DNA from: Anaerolineaceae bacterium
Lineage (GTDB): Bacteria > Chloroflexota > Anaerolineae > Aggregatilineales > Phototrophicaceae
Direction: 5' to 3'
Length of the DNA stretch: 58,241 nt
NCBI GenBank assembly: GCA_020634115.1
Contig: JACKCH010000024.1
Span: forward strand, 1-58,241
Positions 35,753 to 44,642 of the stretch are shown in pieces (within the stretch, counting starts at the first letter, position 1; each line of letters begins with the position of its first letter). A model generated the notes under the pieces. The model ran no database searches. It was not told where the DNA came from and saw only the letters and a list, made by a program, of their open reading frames with translations. The position numbers and the translations under genes are program-made.

Positions 35753-38443
35753 CTATGGCAGCCGACTGACCAGAACAACTGTCCCGGGCGCGTAGAGCGT
35801 CGTACAGGTATAACCGGGGAACGAATCGGTTGTCCACGCGCTCCACAACTGCGCCTGGCGCGGCGCGCCGCTGGCATTCATGTAAATCATGTAGCCACTG
35901 CCTTGCAAGCAGATGTTGACATCGCCCACGAAGCCGGTAGCACCAGTTGTGCTGAATACATCCACCGCGGCGACCAGCCCCAGGTCAAGCACGTTCTGGG
36001 CACCAACATTCCCGGCGTGGGTGATTGGGCTGCCGAGCCAGTACATGTAGTTTCCACCGGCAGCGATCAACCGACAGCCGAGTCCAACCCGGTCAGCGTC
36101 ATTGGTGAAATTGCTGCGAATCATTCCCGGGTCTTCAAAGTTGACATCCGTGCAGAGCGTGGCAGGAGGCGGTGCGGGAACTTCAATTCCGCTGCTGCCC
36201 GTTCCGGTTGCACCATCGTTATCCACCACATTCGCGACTTTATCGTTGATTGGCATACCGATCGGGTAATTCACGTCGCCGGAATTGGTGATGGCATGAG
36301 TTAAGGTGCAGGTGTGCGCCCCTTCGACCACTGCGTCATCCACCGCCTGAATCGTGACCGTGATCGGTCCCTGGTTGGGTGCGACGAAAGTCACTGGGTT
36401 GGCGGAAGTCACCACGCACTGGGCATCCGGCGTGATTGTGATTTCGACATCACCAGTGGGCGGCGTATTCAGTGAGAGTGTGTAGTTTCGTGCCACCCCG
36501 CCTTCGGCAATCGTTACGGCGGCAGGGCTGACCGTCACGCCGGGTGTGTCGTTATCGGTGACGTTGGCGGTGACATCGGCTATGGCGATTCCGTCATAAG
36601 CTGCATCACCGCTGGTCGCTGCGTGCGTAATCACACAGGTATGCGGTCCTTCGATTACGGCATCATCCACTGCCGTGACGGTGACAGTCTGCGCCACGTT
36701 CCAGTTGCCTGCTGTGAAGGTCAGCGGGGAAGGCAGCGCGGTACACTGTGCGTCCGGGGTGACGGTAATGACGACATTGGCGGTGGGCGGGGTGGTCAGT
36801 ACGACAGTATAGGTATCCGTTACGCCGCCTTCGGCAATATCGGTTGAGCCGCCGCTTTCGGTAATCGCTACACCGGGCGTATCGTTATCGGTGACGTTGG
36901 CGGTCACACCCGCTACAGCGAGACCATCATAGATTGCATCGCCGCTGGCCGCTGTGTGCGTAATCACGCAGGTGTGTGGCCCTTCGGCAATCAGGTCATC
37001 CACTGCCGTGACCGTAACGGTCTGTGCCGTGAACCAGTTGCCCGGGGTAAAGGTCAGCGGGGAGGGTAGCGCGGTACACTGCGCGTCCGGGGTGACGGTA
37101 ATCACCACATTGGCAGTCGGCTGTGACGTAAGGACAATCGTGTAGGTGTCGGTTGCGCCGCCTTCGGTGATGTTGGTTGTCCCGCCGCTTTCAGTCACAG
37201 TTACGCCCGCCACATCATTGTCGGTGACGTTGGCGGTCACACCGGCTACGGCGAAACCATCATAGGCCGCATCACCGCTAGCCGCCGTGTGTGTAATCAC
37301 ACAGGTGTGTGGCCCTTCGACCACACCATCATCCACCGCTGTGACGGTGACGGTCTGTGCCGTGAACCAGTTGCCCGGCGTGAAGATCAGCGGGGAGGGC
37401 AGTGCGGTACACTGCGCGTCCGGGGTGACGGTAATCATCACATTGGCAGTCGGTTGTGACGTAAGGACAATTGTGTAGGTATCGGTCACGCCGCCTTCAG
37501 TGATGTTGGTGGTACCGCCGCTTTCAGTCACGGTGACACCGATGGCATCATTATCGGTGACATTGGCCGTCACCCCCGCTACGGCGATCCCATTGTATTT
37601 GGCATCGCCGCTGGCTGCCGTCTGCGTAATCACGCAGGTGTGTGGTCCTTCGACGATGCCATCATCCACCGCCGTGACGGTGATGGTCTGGGGCGTGAAC
37701 CAGTTGCCCGGCGTGAAAGTCAGCGGTGATGTGGCAACGGTACACTGGGCATCCGGCGTGACGGTAATCACTACATTAGCGGTAGGTGCCGAGTTGAGGA
37801 CAACGGTGTAGGTATCGGTCGCGCCGCCTTCGGTGATGTTGGTGGTGCCGCCACTTTCGGTGACGGTCACGCCGGGCGCGTCCGTCGTGATGAAGGTATC
37901 AAGCGCCCAGCGCTCGACATTCACGGTGGTCAGTACCAGTTGGTCAAACGCCGTACCAGCACCGGTTGCATGGCCTTCATAGAGCGGATTACCGGCAACG
38001 TCGGGAAACGTGTAGGTGTCGGTGAAGGCGAGGGCTGCCCCTAAGTACCCCTGCACCGTGAACGCTGCGCCGGTAGTTGGGCCGGTGGCGTCCTGAATGG
38101 CGAAGTAGAAGTCATAACTATCCTGATTCGCCGTGAAGTTGACGGTTATGGTGTTGGTTGTCTCATAGTTGTAAAGCTGATTGGCGACAAAATTGGGATC
38201 AACCAAGAAGGCGCTCAGATCAACGGTGGCGACGCCGCCGGCAGTCACCCAGGTCACATTGGCCGTATTGAATGCCGCAGCATTCGACCCAGCGGGTAGG
38301 CCGTCAAAATTTTCGTTGACTGCCGCTAAAACGCTGGTGATTGGCAGAAGAACCGCCAGCAGCAGAATCACCAGTACGGCACCGTATTTTTTTGCGTCAA
38401 AGAGATGAGACTGATGAGATATGATACGGGGTTCGTTAGACAT
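35753..38443 (-). CDS. Large secreted protein with five Calx-beta-like repeats
   Basis: 896 residues. A signal peptide with a basic segment and long hydrophobic core ends at about residue 40 (SVLA). Residues 41-190 form an N-terminal beta-rich domain. Residues 191 to about 745 are five modules of about 111 residues, each starting GVTVTESGG or similar and containing EGG-x-TDTYT, VVITVTPDAQC, TVTAVDD, GPHTC and VTDND, which is the Calx-beta-like pattern with calcium-type acidic turns and two cysteines per module. The C-terminal 150 residues are a Cys-containing domain after a PAPPPA linker. Probably a calcium-stabilised surface protein or adhesin. ATG 38443 has GGGAGA 8 bases upstream; longer starts lack one. 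Confidence 0.88.
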   Translation of the reverse strand: MSNEPRIISHQSHLFDAKKYGAVLVILLLAVLLPITSVLAAVNENFDGLPAGSNAAAFNTANVTWVTAGGVATVDLSAFLVDPNFVANQLYNYETTNTITVNFTANQDSYDFYFAIQDATGPTTGAAFTVQGYLGAALAFTDTYTFPDVAGNPLYEGHATGAGTAFDQLVLTTVNVERWALDTFITTDAPGVTVTESGGTTNITEGGATDTYTVVLNSAPTANVVITVTPDAQCTVATSPLTFTPGNWFTPQTITVTAVDDGIVEGPHTCVITQTAASGDAKYNGIAVAGVTANVTDNDAIGVTVTESGGTTNITEGGVTDTYTIVLTSQPTANVMITVTPDAQCTALPSPLIFTPGNWFTAQTVTVTAVDDGVVEGPHTCVITHTAASGDAAYDGFAVAGVTANVTDNDVAGVTVTESGGTTNITEGGATDTYTIVLTSQPTANVVITVTPDAQCTALPSPLTFTPGNWFTAQTVTVTAVDDLIAEGPHTCVITHTAASGDAIYDGLAVAGVTANVTDNDTPGVAITESGGSTDIAEGGVTDTYTVVLTTPPTANVVITVTPDAQCTALPSPLTFTAGNWNVAQTVTVTAVDDAVIEGPHTCVITHAATSGDAAYDGIAIADVTANVTDNDTPGVTVSPAAVTIAEGGVARNYTLSLNTPPTGDVEITITPDAQCVVTSANPVTFVAPNQGPITVTIQAVDDAVVEGAHTCTLTHAITNSGDVNYPIGMPINDKVANVVDNDGATGTGSSGIEVPAPPPATLCTDVNFEDPGMIRSNFTNDADRVGLGCRLIAAGGNYMYWLGSPITHAGNVGAQNVLDLGLVAAVDVFSTTGATGFVGDVNICLQGSGYMIYMNASGAPRQAQLWSAWTTDSFPGYTCTTLYAPGTVVLVSRLP
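36209..37873 (-). repeat. Tandem DNA repeats of 333 bases within the Calx-beta-like gene
   Basis: Five consecutive units with a 333-base period. Conserved patches such as CATCATCCACCGCCGTGACG recur at about 36661, 36992, 37325 and 37658 on the plus strand. Modules 2-4 are the most alike in DNA, module 5 (nearest the C-terminus) the most diverged. Such arrays expand and contract by recombination. Confidence 0.85.
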
Positions 38444-38815
38444 GGTTTTGATCTCCCATAAAAATTTGAGAACCCTGAATATTAAAAGTGTATAGTCCTC
38501 AGCTAAAAAATACATTGCAAGTTGTTTACCGAAAGTTATAAAAAAGTTAGAAACGGTGCCTTCCTGTCATTCTGGCAGGGCATATACTAGCCTTATTTTA
38601 TACTGGGTATGCCGTATCTTTACTTTAGATTGAGATTTTTGTTTCCGGGATGAACCACTCCTTGCAAGATGGTTTGCACAAGGTTTGTGAAGGCGTGTGG
38701 CAGTGTGATCTAGCCTAAAACACGGGAAAACCGGCTTAAGACCATTGGCACGGATTATGGACACAGCCGGAAACGTTGAGTAGACTCGTCCGAAACGTAG
38801 ACAAGGAAGAACGAC
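38444..38815. other. Divergent promoter region
   Basis: 372 bases between the leftward repeat protein and rightward pepA, AT-richer than its surroundings. It must hold both promoters. A TTGCAA at 38514-38519 (minus strand) with a TATAC-containing segment downstream is a weak candidate for the repeat protein. Nothing else is recognised. Confidence 0.45.
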
Positions 38816-40324
38816 ATGGACATTAAAGCGGTGCAGGGCGAGATTCAGAACAGCGATGCTGACGCGATAATCGTGAATTTGTTCGAGGGCGCGGCGGTCA
38901 GCGGCGCGACCCAGGCTGTTGATACCGCCCTGGGTGGTGCGATCAGCGATTTGATTGCCAGCGGCGATTTCACCGGGAAGGATGGTCAGACAGGCGTGAT
39001 CTACCCGCGCGGCGTGATTCCCGCCCGGCGGGTGATCCTGGTCGGGCTGGGGACGCAGGCCGATTTTTCAGTGGAGGCTGTCCGGCGGGCAGCGGCGACA
39101 GCCGTCAAGAAGGCCGGTGAACTTAAAGCGAAACAGGCGGCTACTGTGCTGCACGGCGCGGGCGCAGGTGGCCTGGATGTGCGTGTGGCGGCACAGGCCG
39201 TCAGCGAGGGCAGCCTGCTGGCGAGTTACCGCTATCACGGACAGAAAACCAGCGATGCGCCGGAGAATCTGCCAGAATCGCTGGGGATTATAGCCTTTGA
39301 CGCGGGGGATGTCCCTGCTGTCGAAGCTGGAATCCGGGATGGGAGCGCGATTGCCGCCGGGGTGATGCTGGCGCGTGACCTGGGCAACCTGCCGCCCAAC
39401 ATCTGTACGCCGGAATATATGGCCCAGACCGCCCGGACACTGGCGGAATCCACCGGGTTGCGCTGTGAAGTGCTAGAAAAAGCGCAGATGCAGGCGCTCA
39501 AAATGGGAGCGCACCTGGCTGTCGCTCAGGGCAGCGATACTCCGCCGCGTTTCATCATCCTGGAACACAACGCCGAACGCGCCAGCGAACTGCCAACCCT
39601 GGTACTGATCGGCAAGGGCGTCACCTTCGATACCGGCGGCTACAGCCTGAAACCGGGTGAAGGCATGGCGACCATGAAGAATGATATGTCCGGCGCGGCG
39701 GCGGTGATCGGCGCGATGGGCGCAATTGCGGGTCTGGACGTGCCGCTGCATGTCGTCGGTCTCGCCCCGGCGGCGGATAACATGATTAACGGCCACGCCT
39801 ACCGTCCCCAGGAAGTCATCACCGCCAGCAACGGCGTCACGATTGAGATTATCAGTACCGATGCTGAAGGCCGGATGCTCCTGGCCGACGCGCTGGTGTA
39901 TGCCGGGCGCTACCAACCGGACGCGGTGGTGGACATCGCCACGCTGACCGGCGCGTGTGTCGTGGCGCTCGGTGCGGGGGTTTCTGCCGGGGTGTTCAGC
40001 ACCGATGACACGCTGCGCGACCACATCCAGGCCGCCTCCGCCGCCACTGGGGAGAAAGTCTGGCCGCTGCCGCTGTTCCCGGACTATGAAAAAGCCATTG
40101 AATCGCAGACCGCCGATATCAAAAACAGCGGCGGGCGTACTGGCGGGGTGGGAACTTCCGCCATCTTCCTGAAACATTTTGTGGATTACCCGGTCTGGGC
40201 GCATGTGGATATGGCGGGCATGGCGATTAATGTGCCGGATATTCCCTATGTCCCGGCGCAAGGCTCCAGCGGCTACGGCGTGCGTCTGCTGACGGCGCTG
40301 GCGCAGCAGATGGCAGCCCGGTGA
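38816..40324 (+). CDS. pepA: Leucyl aminopeptidase (M17)
   Basis: 502 residues of the M17 family. The N-terminal macro-like domain (1-160) is followed by the catalytic domain with the metal and substrate motifs GKGVTFDTGGYSLKP (Lys and Asp), MKNDMSGAA (Asp) and STDAEGRMLLADAL (Asp, Glu, Arg) in the order of PepA. The signature motif usually starts NTDAEGR; here it is STDAEGR. It removes N-terminal amino acids from peptides, using two metal ions in a hexameric enzyme. AGGAAG lies 8 bases before the ATG. Coupled to prmC by a 4-base overlap. Confidence 0.95.
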   Translation: MDIKAVQGEIQNSDADAIIVNLFEGAAVSGATQAVDTALGGAISDLIASGDFTGKDGQTGVIYPRGVIPARRVILVGLGTQADFSVEAVRRAAATAVKKAGELKAKQAATVLHGAGAGGLDVRVAAQAVSEGSLLASYRYHGQKTSDAPENLPESLGIIAFDAGDVPAVEAGIRDGSAIAAGVMLARDLGNLPPNICTPEYMAQTARTLAESTGLRCEVLEKAQMQALKMGAHLAVAQGSDTPPRFIILEHNAERASELPTLVLIGKGVTFDTGGYSLKPGEGMATMKNDMSGAAAVIGAMGAIAGLDVPLHVVGLAPAADNMINGHAYRPQEVITASNGVTIEIISTDAEGRMLLADALVYAGRYQPDAVVDIATLTGACVVALGAGVSAGVFSTDDTLRDHIQAASAATGEKVWPLPLFPDYEKAIESQTADIKNSGGRTGGVGTSAIFLKHFVDYPVWAHVDMAGMAINVPDIPYVPAQGSSGYGVRLLTALAQQMAAR

Positions 40325-41187
40325 CGCCCCCATCTATGCGCCTGACCATTCGTGAGGTGCTGCGTACCGCCCGGAAACGCATCGAGCCGGTGTCCGAGTC
40401 CGCCGGGCTGGACGTGCATATTCTGTTAGGTAAAGTGCTGGGGGTTGAACGCGCCTACCTGCTGGCGAATCCCAGCCATGTACTGACCGAAGACCAGCGT
40501 CACCGTTTTGAGGCGCTGGTCGAACGCTGCGCAGCGGGCGAGCCGCTTCCGTATATCCTGGGGCGCTGGGCATTTTATGACCGGGAGTTTATCGTCACCC
40601 CAGCGGTGCTGATTCCCCGCCCGGAAACCGAACTGCTGCTGGAGCAGGCATTGGTCTTTGTGAAGAGCAATCCGGCTGCCACAGCCATAGACATCGGCAC
40701 CGGCAGTGGGGCGCTGGCGGTGACGCTGGCTGTACACTGCCCAGCAGCGCGAGTCTACGCGGTAGACATCAGCCCGGCGGCGCTGGCGGTGGCGCGGTGC
40801 AACGCAGCGGAAAACGCGGTTATGGAGCGCATCACGTTCTTGGAGGGGGATTTGCTCGCCCCGCTGCTGGACAATGCGGTGCAGGGAGATGTTATCCTGG
40901 CGAACCTGCCCTACATTGCCAGTGATGACCTGCCGGGGTTGACTGTCACCCGTTACGAGCCACGCCTCGCCCTGGATGGCGGCGCGGACGGACTCGACCT
41001 GATGCGGCGGTTGCTGGCGCAGCTACCCGGCGTGCTGCGTCCCGGTGGGCTGGCGCTGCTGGAAATCGGCGCGGATCAGGGGGCAGCTGCGTCTGAACTA
41101 GCGCAAACAGCTTTGCCACAGGCGACAGTCCGCGTGATTCAGGATTACGCCGGACTGGATCGGATTGTTGCGATACAATCACCGTAG
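40321..41187 (+). CDS. prmC: Release-factor glutamine N5-methyltransferase PrmC
   Basis: 288 residues. The N-terminal helical domain with LTIREVLRTARKRI is followed by PLPYILGRWAFYDREF, the methyltransferase motif I IDIGTGSGALAVTLA and the catalytic NLPYIAS block that accepts the Gln of the release-factor GGQ loop. It methylates RF1/RF2. GTG at 40321 overlaps the pepA stop as GTGA, so translation is coupled; an ATG five codons later is the alternative. Low doubt. Confidence 0.93.
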   Translation: MTPPSMRLTIREVLRTARKRIEPVSESAGLDVHILLGKVLGVERAYLLANPSHVLTEDQRHRFEALVERCAAGEPLPYILGRWAFYDREFIVTPAVLIPRPETELLLEQALVFVKSNPAATAIDIGTGSGALAVTLAVHCPAARVYAVDISPAALAVARCNAAENAVMERITFLEGDLLAPLLDNAVQGDVILANLPYIASDDLPGLTVTRYEPRLALDGGADGLDLMRRLLAQLPGVLRPGGLALLEIGADQGAAASELAQTALPQATVRVIQDYAGLDRIVAIQSP

Positions 41188-41275
41188 TTCTCAGTCATCA
41201 GGGGGCAGATGTCAGATTTCTGGCGATGTAATGATCTGGCAAAATAATTATGAGGCAGGATGAGGAGGTAGGCGA

Positions 41276-41734
41276 ATGGCATTGACGATAGAACCGATTG
41301 GTATTGTAAAATCCCCGGTCACTGACCTGGAAGCGTTGGATGCCGCCTGGAATACGGTGGTTTCTGAGATTCACATTCAGGATGCGCTGGTGGATGGCCT
41401 TCGTGGGCTAGAGGACTGGTCCCACGCCATCGTGATTTTCACTATGCACGAAGCGCCATTCGAGCCGGATAAGCACCTGGCTTTCAGGCCGCAAGACCGC
41501 GAAGACCTGCCGGAAGTGGGTGTATTCGCCCAACGGTCACGCTACTACCCTAACTCCATCGGTGTGACCGCTGTTTCGATTGAGAAGATTGAAAAGGGCG
41601 TCGTGACGGTCAAAGGGTTGGATGCGATTGATGGTACGCCGGTACTGGCGATCAAACCCTATGCGCCGCTGTTTGATAATGCCCGTGAAGAACCTGCCGT
41701 ACCGGTGTGGTTCTTCCGGCTGATGCAGGGGTAG
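41276..41734 (+). CDS. trmO: TrmO/TsaA-type tRNA (t6A37-N6)-methyltransferase
   Basis: 152 residues of the TsaA/UPF0066 beta-barrel family: IEPIGIVKSPV at the start, GLEDWSHAIVIFTMHEA, the conserved VFAQRSRYYPNSIGVTAV block that binds S-adenosylmethionine, and LDAIDGTPVLAIKPY near the end. TrmO methylates t6A at position 37 of certain tRNAs. The usual GVFATRSP block reads GVFAQRSR, a mild difference. GAGGAGG lies 6 bases before the ATG. Confidence 0.9.
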   Translation: MALTIEPIGIVKSPVTDLEALDAAWNTVVSEIHIQDALVDGLRGLEDWSHAIVIFTMHEAPFEPDKHLAFRPQDREDLPEVGVFAQRSRYYPNSIGVTAVSIEKIEKGVVTVKGLDAIDGTPVLAIKPYAPLFDNAREEPAVPVWFFRLMQG

Positions 41735-41769
41735 CCACGTCCGATAACGGTCTACGGCAGAAAATCAAA

Positions 41770-41794
41770 CAGGGGCGTAACACTTTCGCCCCTG
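41770..41794 (+). terminator. Intrinsic terminator after trmO
   Basis: CAGGGGCG and CGCCCCTG form an 8-bp stem with a 9-base loop, followed by TACTTTGC. The T-run is weak. It may also serve the convergent cyclophilin gene. Confidence 0.5.
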
Positions 41795-41892
41795 TACTTT
41801 GCTTATTCCGGTAGGTGAACCCTGTAGGGATAGCAAATTGCCGTCTTTACGAATTCCGTATTTTTTGCTTGACTGGTTTCCCGGATTCTGCA

Positions 41893-43146
41893 TTAGTGCA
41901 GTTCGCTGCGGAAAATGTCCGCAAGCACCGGCTCGTAAATCCGCAGTCCCACATATACCGACAACACCAGGTCAGCGCTGTCACGCAGATCGGTAGCGGA
42001 CAGATCCACCGCCGCCGTGACGACAAAGCGCCCGCGCTGCCAGTGGGTTTCTGTACGCAAGGCGGGCGCGTCGCAGCCCGTGATTTCCGCGGTGTAATAC
42101 GGGAAATCAAGGTTGGGCGAGTCATTGGCGGTCAGCCCCTGGGCTTCGGCCACCTGACCATAGATACCGCTTGCCAGCGCCGCCGCTGCGTCTTCACGGG
42201 TGGGGAAGGCATCCAGCGTATAGCTGATCGCAGTGAATATAACGTTTTCCAGGTTACAGGCCGAATTCACGACGGTATTCGTCGCCCGGTACTCAAAGCC
42301 ATGTGCGCTGAGGGTGTCATTCAGATCAGTCTGCACACTCTCCGGGGCAGCCGCGACCACCTGGTCAATATCCAGCACGCCGGAGTTCGCTTCATCCACA
42401 GCGAGCAGATCTGCCGGCAGCAGGTCTTGAATACCGGCCAGTGCCAGCGCGACATCTTCAGCGGTGGCTGCTTCTGGTGCGGTGGTGTCGGTCTGCACGG
42501 TGGACGGGTCGGTCACAATGACTACCGTTTGCAGCAGCGTGCCACTTTCCGTGTCGGTCTGTGGGTCGCGCAGGCGAATCGCTTCAACGTTTTGCTGCCC
42601 GTCCAGCACCACACCGAAAATCGTGTGCAGGAAGTCCAGGTGCGGGGTAGGGACGGTGGTAATGAAGAACTGGCTGCCGTTCGTGCCTGCTCCGGCATTC
42701 GCCATCGCCAGTAGTCCCGGACGGTCAAACGTCCAGTAGCCGACAAACTCATCGTCAAATTGATACCCCGGCCCGCCGGTTCCAGTGCCGGTGGGGTCGC
42801 CACCCTGCGCCATGAAATCGGCAATCACGCGGTGGAAGGTCGTGTTATTGTAATAGTTGTTTTGCGCCAGGAAAACAAAATTATTGACTGTCTCCGGCGC
42901 GGATTCTTCCAGTAAATCCACGTAGACCGGCCCGACTTCTGTGCAGAGGATAGCGTGATAATCTACGTTCGGCTCTAATACCTGTTCGGCCTGGGTAAAA
43001 GTGCGGGTTTCCGGCTCAACCGCCGTTGCAACCGCGCTTTCGCAGATTGCCGCCGGGGTCTGCGCGTCCTGGGCAGAGGCCACCGGTACAATCATAACAA
43101 GCCCGGCCACCAACGCGACCAGAATCAGCAGTGATGCTTTTTTCAT
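41893..43146 (-). CDS. Secreted cyclophilin-type peptidyl-prolyl isomerase
   Basis: 417 residues. A signal peptide (to ASAQ near residue 26) is followed by a linker and a cyclophilin domain (about 62-215) with TTFHRVIADFMAQGGDPTGTG, GLLAMANAGAGTNGSQFFIT and LDFLHTIFGVV. The Arg, Phe and Gln of the FHR, MAQGGD and SQFFI motifs are the catalytic set. The C-terminal 200 residues are a separate secreted domain of unknown family with two Cys. It probably folds exported proteins. AAGGAG lies 6 bases before the ATG. Confidence 0.9.
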   Translation of the reverse strand: MKKASLLILVALVAGLVMIVPVASAQDAQTPAAICESAVATAVEPETRTFTQAEQVLEPNVDYHAILCTEVGPVYVDLLEESAPETVNNFVFLAQNNYYNNTTFHRVIADFMAQGGDPTGTGTGGPGYQFDDEFVGYWTFDRPGLLAMANAGAGTNGSQFFITTVPTPHLDFLHTIFGVVLDGQQNVEAIRLRDPQTDTESGTLLQTVVIVTDPSTVQTDTTAPEAATAEDVALALAGIQDLLPADLLAVDEANSGVLDIDQVVAAAPESVQTDLNDTLSAHGFEYRATNTVVNSACNLENVIFTAISYTLDAFPTREDAAAALASGIYGQVAEAQGLTANDSPNLDFPYYTAEITGCDAPALRTETHWQRGRFVVTAAVDLSATDLRDSADLVLSVYVGLRIYEPVLADIFRSELH

Positions 43147-43261
43147 CTATAACTCCTTGTTTGTGTTTGAATTGCTGCGGGAAGTCCCCGCTGCGGGTTG
43201 AAACCACGCCGCAATTGTACTCCCCTTTGATGAGTCAGGCATGAGCAAAATGCCGATTTGA

Positions 43262-43290
43262 TTGACCTTGCCGTCATTTTAATCTATAAT
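43262..43290 (+). promoter_or_regulatory. Sigma-70-type promoter of the SRPBCC-PDZ-DinB gene
   Basis: TTGACC (43262-43267) and TATAAT (43285-43290) with a 17-base spacer. The start codon lies 70 bases downstream. Confidence 0.75.
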
Positions 43291-43360
43291 TATGCTAACT
43301 ACCCATTAAATCGGTTAATTGGTATATACGGTTATTTAATTTTGACGAAAGGATTGAACA

Positions 43361-44557
43361 ATGGTCGCCATAGATACCCCTCTTACCCGGACACTGACTT
43401 TCACGCGGACAATTAAAGCCCCGGCTGAACAGGTCTACAGTGCCTTTACGGATCGCGATTGGATCCGAGACTGGCTGTGTGATGATGCCCATTTGCGGGT
43501 GCAGGTCGGCGGGCATCTGCTCCTCATCTGGAATCCTGACCAGCATGTAACCGGCGTATACACCGCCCTGGAAGCAAATGAGCGGGTGGCCTTCACCTGG
43601 AAAAGCCCGGATGACGCCGCTGAATCGCTGGTGGAAGTCGTGCTGGAAGCCCAGGACAACAGCACAGCACTCACTCTAACACATAGCGGCGACTCAGTGA
43701 CCGATGCCCATGAACGCGAATGGGAGAAGAAGCTGCATATTCTGACGGCGATGCTGGAAACCGGCGCGGATATCCGTATCACTGAGCGCGTGATTATCGG
43801 CATCTACCCCGGTGCATTTGATGCCGAAGTCGCACAGCGGTTGGGTGTGCCGGTAGAAGAAGGTACGCGAGTCACCGGGTTAGTACCTGGGCTGGCGGCA
43901 GAACAAGCCGGGCTGCAACCGGACGATGTCGTGGTGGCGATGGATGGCACAGCGGTTACTGCGCAGATGCCCATGAACCAGATTGTGGCTGATCGGAAAC
44001 CCGGCGACACAGTGGAAGTAGCCTTTTACCGGGGCAGCGAGAAACAAAAAGTTGCGTTGGCACTCTCTGGCTACCCTGTTCCGGCCGTCCCGGAGACGTT
44101 CGCCGCCCTGGGCGACCATTACCAGACGGCCTATGGCGAATTGGACAGCGAAATCAAAACGATTTTCGCAGAAGTCACAGAAGCACAGGCCGGGCAGTCC
44201 CCAGCGGAAGGTGAATGGAGCGCGAACCAGGTTCTGGCACACCTGATTCTTTCGGAACGCTGGTTACAGCACTGGCTGGGCGGGCTGATGCAAGGGCCGG
44301 AAGTTGCCGGATTCACCGGCAACACCCCGGCACGCATCGCGGGCGTGACGACCACCTATCCCACCAGCGCCGCGCTACTGGCTGAACTGCGCCGCGCTCA
44401 CGCCGAAACCGTCGCTTTGCTGCGGGCTGTCCCGGCGGAATATGCTGCCCGCAAGAACAACCTGTGGTGGATGGCCTTTGAGATGCATGGCTTCGTCTTC
44501 CACACTCGCCAGCATATCCAACAGATCAATGAGGCGCTGGCGGCTGCTCGCGCTTAA
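43361..44557 (+). CDS. SRPBCC (AHSA1-like) - PDZ - DinB fusion protein
   Basis: 398 residues in three parts. Residues 12-132 are an AHSA1/START-type domain (FTRTIKAPAEQVYSAFTD, WNPDQHVTGVYTAL, VAFTWKSPD, LTLTHSGD). Residues 145-237 are a PDZ-like domain with VTGLVPGLAAEQAGLQPDD and VAMDGTAV. Residues 245-395 are a DinB-like four-helix domain with candidate metal ligands His294, His381 and His385. AHSA1 and PDZ domains bind small hydrophobic ligands or peptides; DinB-fold proteins include thiol-dependent transferases. No catalytic reaction can be named. There is no signal peptide. AAAGGA lies 7 bases before the ATG, and a good promoter lies upstream. I cannot say whether the fusion is known. 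Confidence 0.85.
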   Translation: MVAIDTPLTRTLTFTRTIKAPAEQVYSAFTDRDWIRDWLCDDAHLRVQVGGHLLLIWNPDQHVTGVYTALEANERVAFTWKSPDDAAESLVEVVLEAQDNSTALTLTHSGDSVTDAHEREWEKKLHILTAMLETGADIRITERVIIGIYPGAFDAEVAQRLGVPVEEGTRVTGLVPGLAAEQAGLQPDDVVVAMDGTAVTAQMPMNQIVADRKPGDTVEVAFYRGSEKQKVALALSGYPVPAVPETFAALGDHYQTAYGELDSEIKTIFAEVTEAQAGQSPAEGEWSANQVLAHLILSERWLQHWLGGLMQGPEVAGFTGNTPARIAGVTTTYPTSAALLAELRRAHAETVALLRAVPAEYAARKNNLWWMAFEMHGFVFHTRQHIQQINEALAAARA

Positions 44558-44581
44558 TCCTGCAAGAAACCCTCCTAAGCT

Positions 44582-44611
44582 AAAGACGCTGCTCAATCGG
44601 GCAGCGTCTTT
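44582..44611. terminator. Bidirectional terminator
   Basis: AAAGACGCTGC and GCAGCGTCTTT form an 11-bp stem with an 8-base loop, flanked by A/T-rich sequence on both sides. It lies between the SRPBCC-PDZ-DinB gene (+) and oppC (-). Confidence 0.7.
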
Positions 44612-44642
44612 GGTTTCTACTTTATAGGGATTGACCGTCGTG

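Noticed and set aside
35753..38443. Plus-strand open frames inside the Calx-beta-like gene
   Set aside because: They are the opposite-strand shadows of the 333-base repeat and recur with its period.
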